64,000 nucleotides of DNA from an uncultured Paracoccaceae bacterium (GCA_951812615.1 CATOSU010000001.1:868001-932000), one strand, 5' to 3'; counted from the first letter of the stretch, positions 1 through 8,461 are shown. Numbers and translations: made by a program. Notes: generated by a model not told the origin, from the letters alone.

Positions 1-1037
1 GCGTCGATCCAGGCCAGGGAACCGCCTCCGGCGCCGATTGTCAGAACCTCGACGGACGGAAAGCGGATCGGATAGCCATATTCCACATGCCAGTCGTTTG
101 TGACCGGCAATTCACCGCGGTCGACAAGCGAGATATCGGTTGACGTGCCGCCCATATCGAGGCTGATCGAGTTTTCGAAGCCGGATTTCTCGGCAACGAA
201 CTTGCTGGCGATGGCACCCGCCGCGATGCCTGATGCAGAAAGGCGCGCCGCAAATTTCTCGGCGCCCTTGGCCGTCATGACGCCGCCACCGGAATGCAGC
301 AGAAGCACGTCCTGCTTATAGCCGCCTTCTTTCATGGTGCTTTCGAGTTTCGCGCAGTATTCACCCGCCACCGGGGAAAGAACGGTGTTCGCCACAGTAG
401 TGTTGAACCGCTCATGCTCGAAGATTTCCGGCATGATGTCGCTGGACAGCGAAATGCTGGCATCCGGCAGTTCTTCCTGCAGGATGTCGCGCATGCGTTC
501 TTCGTTGGCCGGGTTGGTGAAGGCGTTCACGAAGCAGATGGCAATGTTGTTCACGCCTCGCTTTCGGATAACGCGGGCCACATCGCGGGCCTCCGCCTCA
601 TCCACTTCCGACACCACCTTGCCGGAATAGTCGATCCTCTCACCCACAACCAGTCTGTCACTGCGCTTCAGATACGGATCGGCCATTTCCTTGTAGGTGT
701 CCCAGCAGTCGTCCCGGGTGCCGCGGCGAATTTCAATCACATCACGGAAGCCTTTGGTTGTGACCATGACCGCTGGTGGGAAGCGTCGGGTGATCAGCGC
801 GTTCGTGGCCAGGGTTGTGCCATGCGAAAATAGCACCATATCCTTCAGTTCGACGCCGCCCTCCTTGATTCCCTGAAGCACACCGTCGATCGGGTCCGGT
901 GTGGTCGGAGTCTTTGCGACGTGCATACTTCCGGTTTCTTCGTTCAGAAAACACACGTCCGTGAAAGTACCGCCAACATCGCAAGCTACACGGACAGCTA
1001 CGCTCGGTGTTGGACCTGCGCCAGAATTGTTGCTCAT
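1..1037 (-). CDS. N-methylhydantoinase A / 5-oxoprolinase-type protein, N-terminal part
   Basis: This is the N-terminal ~345 residues of a HyuA-family ATP-dependent amidohydrolase; the rest lies beyond base 1. The family opens hydantoins, 5-oxoproline or related cyclic amides, usually with a HyuB partner. Visible motifs are the actin-like phosphate-binding loop CDVGGTFTDVCF near residue 20, SHGTTLATNAL near residue 75, and LDMGGTSTDISLVDRG with GAGGGSLAWID at the window edge. I chose the ATG at 1037 because GGAG lies about 8 nt upstream; in-frame ATGs at 1052 and 1064 are alternatives. Substrate cannot be assigned from this part. A long leader with a promoter and a terminator-like hairpin precedes it. 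Family assignment is firm. Confidence 0.88.
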   Translation of the reverse strand, partial: MSNNSGAGPTPSVAVRVACDVGGTFTDVCFLNEETGSMHVAKTPTTPDPIDGVLQGIKEGGVELKDMVLFSHGTTLATNALITRRFPPAVMVTTKGFRDVIEIRRGTRDDCWDTYKEMADPYLKRSDRLVVGERIDYSGKVVSEVDEAEARDVARVIRKRGVNNIAICFVNAFTNPANEERMRDILQEELPDASISLSSDIMPEIFEHERFNTTVANTVLSPVAGEYCAKLESTMKEGGYKQDVLLLHSGGGVMTAKGAEKFAARLSASGIAAGAIASKFVAEKSGFENSISLDMGGTSTDISLVDRGELPVTNDWHVEYGYPIRFPSVEVLTIGAGGGSLAWID

Positions 1038-1227
1038 ATTTGGATTCTCCATGCTGGGATTCATCAGTCCAACTGACTTTTGTTTCTTGAACCAAAGACG
1101 CCCCACCACAACGCGGCAACACGTGCCCGATCAGGTGCGGGCGTCGTTAGTTCAACAGAGATGGGCAGCAGTGTCGCTGTCATGTGCCAACTGCCGGCCA
1201 GGGACCGGTGCTGACATACGGGCAAAA

Positions 1228-1261
1228 ACAAAAAAACTCCCGCGCCTGAAAAGCGCAAGAG
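1228..1261 (-). terminator. Rho-independent terminator-like hairpin in the leader of the HyuA-type gene
   Basis: Read on the minus strand, CTCTTGCGC (1261-1253) pairs with GCGCGGGAG across a 7-nt loop, giving a 9-bp stem with two G-U pairs. A run of seven T follows. It lies 190 nt upstream of the hydantoinase-type start and about 40 nt after a predicted promoter, so it may be an attenuator rather than the end of another gene. Confidence 0.6.
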
Positions 1262-1305
1262 CTTCGTTGCCCAATTGTCGGCGCAATGTCGCGCCGGACG
1301 CTTTG

Positions 1306-1335
1306 ATGTTAGTTGAGAAAAAATTCGATTGTCAA
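1306..1335 (-). promoter_or_regulatory. Candidate sigma-70 promoter for the HyuA-type gene
   Basis: On the minus strand TTGACA (1335-1330) is followed after 18 nt by TAACAT (1311-1306). The -35 is a perfect consensus and the -10 matches four of six. Transcription would begin near 1299, leaving a leader of about 260 nt. Confidence 0.45.
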
Positions 1336-1648
1336 GGGTGCAAAGAAGTCCCGGTCTCTCACTGCACTTGGACTCAAAAGGATCCAGAACCCACCGGCTG
1401 GTAAAACGCGCTCCATGTTCAGGCCAGCGTCAAAAGGTATTTTTTCGCGTTTCTTGTCCACCTTCCGCCCAGTTCATTCCAATGGGAATGAATGCCTCCA
1501 TTATGCAATTACACTGATCTTTGCCATGCGCGCTGATTCCGAACAATCTATGCGAAGGACATGGTGTAGTCGCGATGATCGCCCTCCGCTGGCGAACGCG
1601 GTCTGATAGTCCCAGCCGCACCAATCAAAAGCCGTGAAAAGAACGACC

Positions 1649-2065
1649 ATGAGCCACTATGTTGGTCTCGACGTTTCATTGAAAGAAGTTTCGCTTTGCA
1701 TTGTCGCCAGGGACGGCGCAGTTGTGGCCCGTGCCACGTTGCTGACGGAACCGGATGTCATAGCGGAATATCTTGCGCAAGCAGCGGCAAACGCAGAGCG
1801 CGTCGTGCACGAAAGCGGGTTACTGGCCACTTGGCGGACGCGCGCGCCTGAACGGCCCGATATGTTTGTCACTTGTATCGATGCCCGCATGGACCAAAAG
1901 TCTCTGTCTGCGCGCCTCAACAAGTCGAACAAGGCAGAGGCGGAAGGTCTGGCGCAGTCGGCGCAGACCGGCTGGTTCACAAAAGTCCGCATTCGCAGCG
2001 AAGCCTCGGACCGCGTGCGAACGACTGATTCGCATACGCAAGGATCTTGAGGCCCATATCTTCCG
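1649..2065 (+). pseudogene. IS110-family transposase, N-terminal remnant with frameshift
   Basis: The frame opening MSHYVGLDVSLKEVSLCIV is the DEDD-type N-terminal domain of IS110 transposases, with the first catalytic Asp in GLDVS. The similarity continues through CIDARMDQKSLSARLNKSNK and GLAQSAQTGWFTKVRI to about base 2015. A one- or two-base frameshift then sends the reading frame into a stop at 2050, while the neighbouring frame continues the family match (ERLIRIRKDLEAHI) to about 2065. The C-terminal Ser-containing domain, roughly two thirds of the protein, is missing. It is therefore a dead, truncated insertion-sequence remnant. No clear IS ends were found. Confidence 0.8.
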
Positions 2066-2581
2066 CTGCCCGGCAGTGCATGCCTGCATGCACGAGAGGG
2101 ATCATCCACTCACGCAGCGGGGTTGTTCTCTCCTCTTTCATGAGGTCCTCCTGTCATCAGATTCAGAAACCCCAATCGTCAAACAGGTCACCAAGATCGC
2201 AAAATGCGCACCACTTCGGTCTTCTCAGAACATCAGCCAAACGCGCCATTGCCGCGAAAGCGGCTTCGTCCTTCCGCCGATCTCGACGGGTTTTGCGGGT
2301 CTGAGTTAGGTCGCCTTTGGGCTCGCTGCCGCCGACCAACGGGACGCTCACCGTGTGGCCGCTTCTCGAATTCGAACGGCTGGTTTTGCCGGCCGAGCTA
2401 CCCAGCAGCGTTCAACAAACGAAAGGTTGGGGCCGGGAAACCGGCGGAATCCGTGGATGCCGGTTCCGGAGACCGGTTCAAACTTGTCCCGCTACGCTGC
2501 CGCAAGGCGGCTGCGAGCCCAAAGTAGCCTTGCAGTTAGCGCTCCGGGAAGTTTGCTCCCGGTCGTCTGGGTCGCCTTGCT
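2066..2581. other. Degenerate intergenic region beside the IS110 remnant
   Basis: No intact gene is supported here. On the minus strand a perfect AGGAGG with an ATG at 2141 opens a 54-codon frame (MKEERTTPLREWMIP...) that runs into the antisense of the transposase remnant and stops at 1977. Just upstream another minus-strand frame ends at 2163 (...DLGDLFDDWGF). These could be the ruins of an older two-gene unit broken by the insertion. I do not recognise either fragment. Confidence 0.35.
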
Positions 2582-3445
2582 TCAATCGATTTTGGAAAGC
2601 AAATCCGGGTTCGTTACGAGATTTCGCACGCCGTGAGCGTGGTTCTCTCCGAAAGGATTGTCGGCGAGCCAGCGTGCCACCGAGTTGATGTCAATCTTAA
2701 CGACGGCTGGACGTACGCTCCACGTCACTTGGAATGGAGAGCCCTTCTCATTGTAGCTCGGACCAGTCGTCGAGCCGGCATAGACAACCGGCGTACCCAA
2801 ATTGCGCGGCACATTGGGAACCTGATTCAGGCTGCCTATTTTGGCAATCTCAGCCATTTCTGTAAAATCTGCGGCTTCGGGATCATTCACCAGTACACCC
2901 ACTACGGCTTCAACGCGAAGCTGTGGATTAACAATAGCTTCACTCAGACACGTGTTGAGGCTGTTGCCAAGAGTTGCGTGGGCAGTCGAGTGCACGAAAT
3001 GGATCTCGATTGTGTCGCCGGGCACTAGATCGCCGTGATCGGTCGCGCCAATCTTGCCTTCGACCGGAACCAGTTCGGCGTCAGTGAGGTCTCCGTCATA
3101 CTTGAACCCAGTTCCGTAGCCCTTGCCGTCTCCGTTGCCCGCAAAAGTCGTGAATTCACCGCCCTTGTGCTCAGCATTTTCATGGAAATGGATGTCACAA
3201 AGCGCCATTTTGCGTATGTCCGGTGAAGCGCCAAAGAAGCGGGCATTGTTGCCCTCGGCTGCGCCAAGGTCCCGCGGCGATTGCGGGCCGTATCCCCGAC
3301 CTGCGGTGGCGGCGGCCAGAGCCGCGCGCTGACTGGCAATTGCCTCGTCTGAAACAGATTGACCGTTATCGGCGGCTATGGTTGACGTGGCAGCCGATGC
3401 GATAACGGCAGCGACGCCAAACTTGCGGATTGTCGTTTTCACCAT
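2582..3445 (-). CDS. Secreted delta-class carbonic anhydrase-like protein
   Basis: This is a 287-residue exported protein. A Sec signal peptide occupies about residues 1-25 (MVKTTIRKFGVAAVIASAAT, then an AxA-like site). The mature part has a metal-ligand-like cluster CDIHFHENAEHKGGEF (Cys83, His86, His88, His93), then PGDTIEIHFVHSTAH (His149, His152), Cys166, and a C-terminal block VTWSVRPAVVKIDINSVARW followed by NPFGENHAHGVRNLV. This matches my recollection of the CA_like/delta-class carbonic anhydrase family first known from diatoms, which interconverts CO2 and bicarbonate; a periplasmic location follows from the signal peptide. The ATG at 3445 has AGGAG 7 nt upstream. Local base composition differs from the downstream operon, fitting acquisition. 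The enzyme class is a family-level recollection, not tested. Confidence 0.72.
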   Translation of the reverse strand: MVKTTIRKFGVAAVIASAATSTIAADNGQSVSDEAIASQRAALAAATAGRGYGPQSPRDLGAAEGNNARFFGASPDIRKMALCDIHFHENAEHKGGEFTTFAGNGDGKGYGTGFKYDGDLTDAELVPVEGKIGATDHGDLVPGDTIEIHFVHSTAHATLGNSLNTCLSEAIVNPQLRVEAVVGVLVNDPEAADFTEMAEIAKIGSLNQVPNVPRNLGTPVVYAGSTTGPSYNEKGSPFQVTWSVRPAVVKIDINSVARWLADNPFGENHAHGVRNLVTNPDLLSKID

Positions 3446-3646
3446 AGTTGCTCCTAACAGAATCCCGGCCAAAAAAATTTTGTGACCCTCCGACATCCTC
3501 ATTGTTGAGAGGACCTCAGTCAACGTTCCGCTTTGCAAGCTTGTCACCTCTTCGTAAAGAAGAACTTGGAAAATGAGCTTTCGCCAAAGCGGCAGGCTGG
3601 ATACAACTAAACACCCCCGGACCGCTGCTGTGCGGCGAACAGAAAC

Positions 3647-3823
3647 TCAGTCCCACATGACGACTTTCTTTCCGCGGGGCGGTGTTGCGGCGTAGCTGAT
3701 GCCGGCTTCGTCCCGCACTGCCGTCATTGCCCGAACGACGTACTGCAACATGTACGAACGGCAGGTTTGATGAAGCTGCGCTGCAGCAAGGGCAGATGCG
3801 GTGAATGTCTCCCGCGGGCCCAT
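3647..3823 (-). CDS. Possible small protein of 58 residues, unknown
   Basis: A short frame (MGPRETFTASALAAAQLHQT... ending GKKVVMWD) lies between the HMG-CoA lyase gene and the carbonic anhydrase-like gene on the same strand. AGGTGG precedes the ATG at 3823, and an in-frame stop lies just upstream, so it is not the tail of a longer frame. Composition looks protein-like, but I recognise no family. It could equally be a chance frame in the 455-base gap 3446-3900, where I see nothing else. Confidence 0.35.
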   Translation of the reverse strand: MGPRETFTASALAAAQLHQTCRSYMLQYVVRAMTAVRDEAGISYAATPPRGKKVVMWD

Positions 3824-3900
3824 CGGGCCACCTGGATTTATTCAGATGAAGCCCGGGAAAGCCTGCAAACCGGACATCCGGACCCCCCGATAACAACACC

Positions 3901-4758
3901 TCACGTCCCGGCCCGCATCCCCCGGGCCATCGCCGCGGCCTCTTCCAGAACGCCGGCGTCCAGCCGGGTCTCGTAGCCCAGCTTCTCCAGATGCGCGGCC
4001 ACCGCCTCAGTCGCCACGTTGCCCGCGGCCCCCGGCGCAAAAGGACAGCCGCCCAGCCCGCCGACCGCGGCGTCGAACACCCGCACACCCAGCGCCAGCG
4101 ACGCATCGATATTGGCCAGCGCCCGGCCGCCCGTGTCGTGAAAATGCCCCGCCAGCCGGGTCACCGGCACCGCGTCGCGCACCGCCATCAGCATCCGCAC
4201 GATGCTGTCCGGCGTGCCCTGCCCGATCGTGTCGCCCAGCGAAACCTCGTAACACTCCATCGCGAACAGCCGGTCGGCCACCTGCGCCACGTTTTCCGGC
4301 GGCGTCGGCCCGTCATAGGGACAGTCGGTCACACAGCTGACATAGCCCCGCACCGGCAGATCGATGTGCCGCGCCGCCTCCAGCACCGGCGCGAAGCGTT
4401 CCAGCGACTCGTCGATGGTGGCGTTGATATTGGCCTTCGAAAACCCCTCGCTGGCCGAGGCGAACACCGCGATCTCGTCCGCCTTGGCCGCCAGCGCATC
4501 CTCGTAGCCGCGCATGTTCGGTGTCAGCGCCGCATAGCGCACCCCCGGCGCGCGTTCGATCCCGGCCAGAACCGCGCCCGACCCGGCCATCTGCGGCACC
4601 CATTTCGGACTGACGAAACTGGCGCATTCGATCCGCGAAAACCCGGCCCGGCTGAGGCAATCCACCAGCGCGACTTTCTCCGCCACCGGGATCTCGCGCT
4701 TTTCGTTCTGCAGCCCGTCGCGCGGACCGACCTCGAAAATCTCCACAAACCCGACCAT
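3901..4758 (-). CDS. mvaB: Hydroxymethylglutaryl-CoA lyase
   Basis: The 285-residue protein cleaves HMG-CoA to acetoacetate and acetyl-CoA, the last step of leucine degradation. The DRE-TIM/HMGL signature is present: GPRDGLQNE at the N-terminus with catalytic Arg and Asp, HFHDTGGRALAN with metal-binding His residues, and the HMGL active-site loop GLGGCPFAPGAAGNV with the catalytic Cys. The ATG at 4758 is preceded by GGAGGAG; a GTG at 4767 overlapping the upstream stop is a possible alternative. It is the last gene of the minus-strand leucine/isovalerate operon, directly after a GST-family gene. Confidence 0.95.
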   Translation of the reverse strand: MVGFVEIFEVGPRDGLQNEKREIPVAEKVALVDCLSRAGFSRIECASFVSPKWVPQMAGSGAVLAGIERAPGVRYAALTPNMRGYEDALAAKADEIAVFASASEGFSKANINATIDESLERFAPVLEAARHIDLPVRGYVSCVTDCPYDGPTPPENVAQVADRLFAMECYEVSLGDTIGQGTPDSIVRMLMAVRDAVPVTRLAGHFHDTGGRALANIDASLALGVRVFDAAVGGLGGCPFAPGAAGNVATEAVAAHLEKLGYETRLDAGVLEEAAAMARGMRAGT

Positions 4759-4763
4759 CCCGC

Positions 4764-5402
4764 TCACTCCTCCGGCTTCAGTTCTGCAAATGTCCCGCGC
4801 ACCTTGTCACGTCCATGCATCGCGCGCCACCATGCCGCCAGCGCCGGCCGCACCGCAAGCATTGCCCCGGCCTGCCCGGCCCGCCGGAACGCATCGATCA
4901 TCGGGAACAGCAGCCAGTCCGCCGGCCCGTCCCCGGTCAGCACCAGCCCCTCGGCGGCGATATCCTCGAACGCCTCCAGCACTGCCTCTGCCGCTGCCAG
5001 ACCTTCCGCAACATTTGCCGCGTCCGCCGGCTCTCCCATCGCCGGGCGGAACACGGCATGGGAATAGACCTGCCGCACCAGCGGCCAGTAGGCATAGGCG
5101 CTGACCATGCTGGCCACCTGCGCCTCCCGCGCCGCCTGCAACGGGCTCAGGTCCCGCGTCGCGCCCCAGCGCGCCTGCACGTAACTCAGGATCGCCCAGG
5201 TCTCGTAGACCCGCTCATCCCCGTGCAACAACACCGGCACCCGCCGGAACGGATGCAACGCCACCTCCTCCGCAAACGGATCAGCCTCCTGCCAGTCACA
5301 GGCCACGCCCAGCTCTGCCAGCGCGATCCGCACGGCCCGCGAATAGACGCTGTGCCGATAGCCGATCAGCAGCGGCGGTTCCGGGTCAGCGCCCCCCGCC
5401 AT
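4764..5402 (-). CDS. Glutathione S-transferase family protein
   Basis: This 212-residue protein has a thioredoxin-like N-terminal domain (about residues 10-85, opening LIGYRHSVYSRAVRIALAE, with RRVPVLLHGDERVYET carrying the cis-Pro and the glutathione-binding ET) and an all-helical C-terminal domain. It is encoded inside the leucine operon between mccA and mvaB, and its stop touches the mvaB start region. Its role there is unclear: GSTs can detoxify reactive CoA-derived acyl groups, but nothing in the sequence fixes the substrate. The ATG sits two bases after a repeat element that supplies the purine-rich string AAGATGAAG in place of a normal Shine-Dalgarno. Confidence 0.82.
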   Translation of the reverse strand: MAGGADPEPPLLIGYRHSVYSRAVRIALAELGVACDWQEADPFAEEVALHPFRRVPVLLHGDERVYETWAILSYVQARWGATRDLSPLQAAREAQVASMVSAYAYWPLVRQVYSHAVFRPAMGEPADAANVAEGLAAAEAVLEAFEDIAAEGLVLTGDGPADWLLFPMIDAFRRAGQAGAMLAVRPALAAWWRAMHGRDKVRGTFAELKPEE

Positions 5403-5403
5403 G

Positions 5404-5427
5404 CTTCATCTTTGTCCAAATACTCAA
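5404..5427 (-). repeat. Intergenic repeat, copy 1 (between mccA and the GST gene)
   Basis: The plus strand reads CTTCATCTTTGTCCAAATAC then TCAA. The same 24-mer recurs exactly at 8359-8382 and with one mismatch at 23866-23889. On the coding (minus) strand it ends in AAGATGAAG just before the GST start codon. Confidence 0.8.
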
Positions 5428-5437
5428 TTCCACGGCC

Positions 5438-7381
5438 TCAGCCCTCCTCCTCCTCCAGCCGGATCAGCGCCGCGCCTTCCTCCACCTGCGCGCCCTCCCC
5501 GGTCAGAACCTCGGCCACCACGCCATCGCGCGCCGCCAGCAGCGCATGTTCCATCTTCATCGCCTCCAGCACCGCCAGCCGGTCGCCCTTTGCCACCGCC
5601 TGCCCGGCCGTGGCAAAGAGCGCCTTGACCAGCCCAGGCATCGGCGCGGCAATCAGGTTGCCGCCGCCCTCCGCCTCGGTCCCGCGATCCAGCGGATCGG
5701 GCACCGCAAAGCGATAGCCGTTGCCCCAGAACACAGTCACCTCGTCCCCCGCCCTGTGCAGCCGCGCCAGCACCTTGGTGTCATCCACCCACCAATGCCC
5801 GCCGCGCCGAACCACCCGGTGCTCGGCCCCCGGCACGGTCACGGTGAAATCATCGCGCCCGTTCACCGCCACCCGCGCGCTCAGCGGCTCCTCCTGATGG
5901 ATCAGCTCCACCGTCCGCGTCAGCGGCGACCACATCACGAACCCGCCATCCGGCCCGGTGCCGTCCTGCAGGCCCAGCGCCGTCAGCGCCGCCAGCGACC
6001 GCGCCTTGGTGCAGGCCACCGGCGCCGGGGCCAGCGCGTCCAGATGCCGCTCGATCAGCCCGGTATCGACCCGGCCGGCGGCGAAATCCGCCTGCCCGCA
6101 GAGCGCGCTGAGAAACGAGATGTTGGTTGTCGTCCCGCCCACATCGGTCCAGCGCAGCGCGCGCTCCATCTGTCCCAGGGCGGCTTCGCGGGTGACGCCA
6201 TGCACCACCAGCTTGGCGATCATCGGGTCGTACCACGGGCTGATCGTATCACCCGCCCGCACGCCCGAATCCGCCCGCGCGCCGGTCGGAAATTCCAGAT
6301 GTGTCAGTGTCCCGGTGGCCGGCAGGAACCCTTTGGGCACATCCTCGGCATAGATCCGCGCCTCGAATGCGTGGCCCGAAATCGACAAGTCTTCCTGCAA
6401 CGCCGGCAGTGCCTCGCCGGATGCCACCCGCAACTGCCATTCCACCAGATCGACGCCGGTGATCATCTCGGTCACCGGATGCTCCACCTGCAGGCGCGTA
6501 TTCATCTCCATGAACCAGAACCGGTCAGGGCGCAGCCCGTCCGAACCGTCGACGATGAACTCCACCGTGCCCGCGCCCGCGTATCCGATGGCCTCGGCCG
6601 CCCGCACCGCCGCCTGCCCCATCGCCGCGCGCATCTCATGCGTCATGCCCGGCGCCGGCGCCTCCTCGATCACCTTCTGGTGCCGGCGCTGCAGCGAACA
6701 GTCACGCTCGAACAGATGCACCGCGCGTGCGCCATCCCCGAACACCTGCACCTCAATATGGCGCGGCGCGGTGACGAATTTCTCGATCAGCACCGCGTCA
6801 TTGCCAAACGCGGTCTTCGCCTCGCCCCGCGCGCTGGCCAGCGCCTCGGCGAATTCGCCCGGCGCGCGGACCAGCCGCATGCCCTTGCCGCCGCCGCCAG
6901 CCACCGCCTTGATCAGCACCGGATAGCCGATGGCATCCGCCGCCCCGCTCAGATGCTCATCCTCCTGATTGTCACCGTGATAGCCCGGCACCACCGGAAC
7001 CCCGGCCTCTTCCATCAGCGTCTTGGCCGCATCCTTCAGCCCCATCGCCCGGATCGCAGCCGCCGACGGCCCGATGAAGACCAGCCCCGCCGCCTCCACC
7101 GCCTCCACGAAATCCGGATTTTCGCTCAGAAAGCCGTAGCCGGGATGGATCGCCTGCGCGCCCATCTCAAGGGCCGCCGCAATGATCGCCTCGCCGCGCA
7201 GGTAACTGTCCGCCGGCGCCGGCCCGCCGATATGCACCGCCTTGTCGGCCATCGCCACATGTTTGGCGCCGGCATCGGCGTCGGAATAGACCGCCACCGT
7301 CGCCACGCCCATCCGGCGCGCGGTTTCCATCACCCGGCAGGCAATCTCGCCCCGGTTCGCAATCAGGATCGTGTCAAACAT
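5438..7381 (-). CDS. mccA: Methylcrotonyl-CoA carboxylase alpha subunit (biotin carboxylase and biotin carrier)
   Basis: The 647-residue protein carries the biotin carboxylase half of 3-methylcrotonyl-CoA carboxylase and its biotin carrier. From the N-terminus: the BC N-domain (MFDTILIANRGEIACRV), the ATP-grasp domain with GGGGKGMRLV near residue 165, the catalytic segment with EMNTRLQVEHPVTE near residue 290, the BC C-domain, and a biotinyl domain with EAMKMEH near residue 605, where the Lys is biotinylated. The pairing with the mccB carboxyltransferase, ivd and mvaB makes methylcrotonyl-CoA the expected substrate. The ATG at 7381 overlaps the end of the preceding gene by 8 bases; GGAAAAGAG lies just upstream. 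Confidence 0.94.
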   Translation of the reverse strand: MFDTILIANRGEIACRVMETARRMGVATVAVYSDADAGAKHVAMADKAVHIGGPAPADSYLRGEAIIAAALEMGAQAIHPGYGFLSENPDFVEAVEAAGLVFIGPSAAAIRAMGLKDAAKTLMEEAGVPVVPGYHGDNQEDEHLSGAADAIGYPVLIKAVAGGGGKGMRLVRAPGEFAEALASARGEAKTAFGNDAVLIEKFVTAPRHIEVQVFGDGARAVHLFERDCSLQRRHQKVIEEAPAPGMTHEMRAAMGQAAVRAAEAIGYAGAGTVEFIVDGSDGLRPDRFWFMEMNTRLQVEHPVTEMITGVDLVEWQLRVASGEALPALQEDLSISGHAFEARIYAEDVPKGFLPATGTLTHLEFPTGARADSGVRAGDTISPWYDPMIAKLVVHGVTREAALGQMERALRWTDVGGTTTNISFLSALCGQADFAAGRVDTGLIERHLDALAPAPVACTKARSLAALTALGLQDGTGPDGGFVMWSPLTRTVELIHQEEPLSARVAVNGRDDFTVTVPGAEHRVVRRGGHWWVDDTKVLARLHRAGDEVTVFWGNGYRFAVPDPLDRGTEAEGGGNLIAAPMPGLVKALFATAGQAVAKGDRLAVLEAMKMEHALLAARDGVVAEVLTGEGAQVEEGAALIRLEEEEG

Positions 7382-8351
7382 CTCTTTTCCATCCCCCACC
7401 AAGCAGGGACTTGGCCTCTGCCACTGTGTCTTCAATAATCTCCGCCGCCGGCAATCGGCCCTTGATCAGCCCGATCCCCTCGCCCGCAATCGGATTGGCC
7501 ACCGCCACATCCCCGGCCTCATAGGCCGCACTCCAGCGCTCCGCCTCCTCGGCGGCGTTCGCGCGCAACCCGTCCAGATCGCCATCCCAGCGCGCCGAGA
7601 ACTCATTCCCCATGACCCGCAGACCAAATCCAGCCGGCCAGTCCAACCCTCGCACCACATCCACGGACGACGTGCGCACCGTGGCATCCCCGTCCGCCGC
7701 TACCGCCGCCGCCACCTGGTTTTCATGCACCAGCGCCTCTGCCGCCGCCCAGAACCGGGTGCCCATCAGCACCCCGTCCGCGCCCAGCATCAGCGCCGCC
7801 GCCAGCCCGCGACCGTCCGCGATCCCGCCCGCCGCCAGCAGCAGCGTCTCGGGGGCGGCGCGGCGCAGGTAATCCGCCACCTCCGGCACCAGCGTCATCG
7901 TCGCCCGCTGCCCTGCGTGACCCCCGGCCTCGGCGCCCTGCGCCACGATCACCCGCGCGCCGGCGGACACCGCCGCCCGGGCGCTGTCCATCGACTGCAC
8001 CTGACAGATCAGGGCCGCACCGGCCTCTGCAATCGCCGGGGCATAGGGTGCCGGATCGCCAAAGGACAGGAACACTGCCCGGGGGCTGCGCCCCAGCACC
8101 ACATCCAGCACCTCGGGCCGCTCGGCCAGCCGCCATGTGATCAGCCCGCAGCCGACCGCCTCGTTCCCGGCCGCTCCGAACTCGGCCGTGATCCAGCCGG
8201 CGTCGCCATAGCCGCCGCCGATCAGGCCCAGCCCGCCGGCCCGCGTCACCGCCGCCGCCAGCGCCCCGCCGGCAACCCGCGCCATCGGTGCCGACAGGAT
8301 CGGATGTTTCAGCCCGAAGGCCCGTGTGAACCGCGTCTCAATCACGGCCAT
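7374..8351 (-). CDS. Nitronate monooxygenase (2-nitropropane dioxygenase) family protein
   Basis: This 325-residue TIM-barrel flavoprotein opens with FGLKHPILSAPMARVAGG, the FMN-binding start of the family, and contains AQGAEAGGHAG, whose His is the usual active-site residue. Phosphate-binding glycine motifs follow (LLAAGGIADGRGLAAAL, then GADGVLMGTRFW). The family oxidises alkyl nitronates; some relatives are enoyl reductases. It is encoded inside the leucine operon between mccB and mccA and overlaps the mccA start by 8 bases, so it is co-translated with carboxylase subunits. Whether it acts on a branched-chain intermediate is not shown by the sequence. AGGGGG precedes the ATG. Confidence 0.88.
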   Translation of the reverse strand: MAVIETRFTRAFGLKHPILSAPMARVAGGALAAAVTRAGGLGLIGGGYGDAGWITAEFGAAGNEAVGCGLITWRLAERPEVLDVVLGRSPRAVFLSFGDPAPYAPAIAEAGAALICQVQSMDSARAAVSAGARVIVAQGAEAGGHAGQRATMTLVPEVADYLRRAAPETLLLAAGGIADGRGLAAALMLGADGVLMGTRFWAAAEALVHENQVAAAVAADGDATVRTSSVDVVRGLDWPAGFGLRVMGNEFSARWDGDLDGLRANAAEEAERWSAAYEAGDVAVANPIAGEGIGLIKGRLPAAEIIEDTVAEAKSLLGGGWKRDV

Positions 8352-8358
8352 CCCCCTG

Positions 8359-8382
8359 CTTCATCTTTGTCCAAATACTCAA
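8359..8382 (-). repeat. Intergenic repeat, copy 2 (between mccB and the nitronate monooxygenase gene)
   Basis: It is an exact copy of the 24-mer at 5404-5427, in the same orientation and again just upstream (7 nt) of a start codon inside the same operon. The coding-strand end is AAGATGAAG followed by CAGGGGG and the ATG. Confidence 0.8.
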
Positions 8383-8461
8383 ATCCAACCGCGCCGGTAT
8401 CGCAGGCGGGGCAAAAAGCCGGTGTACGGGCGGTGTACAGGGGGTGCACATCAAACACCCC

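Larger units (their letters stand above)
1038..1648. other. Long intergenic region without a convincing gene
   Basis: This 611-base stretch separates the divergent hydantoinase-type gene and the IS110 relic. It carries the candidate promoter and terminator-like hairpin listed separately. I see no reading frame with coding character or a good ribosome-binding site. Base composition is less GC-rich than the rest of the window. Confidence 0.5.

Noticed and set aside
5546-7438. A 630-codon plus-strand frame opposite mccA
   Set aside because: It is the antisense shadow of a clear biotin carboxylase gene in high-GC DNA. It is rich in His, Arg and Pro with no domain and no ribosome-binding site. 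Similar long shadows opposite mccB, the IlvD-type gene, the ABC ATPase and the helicase were dropped for the same reason.
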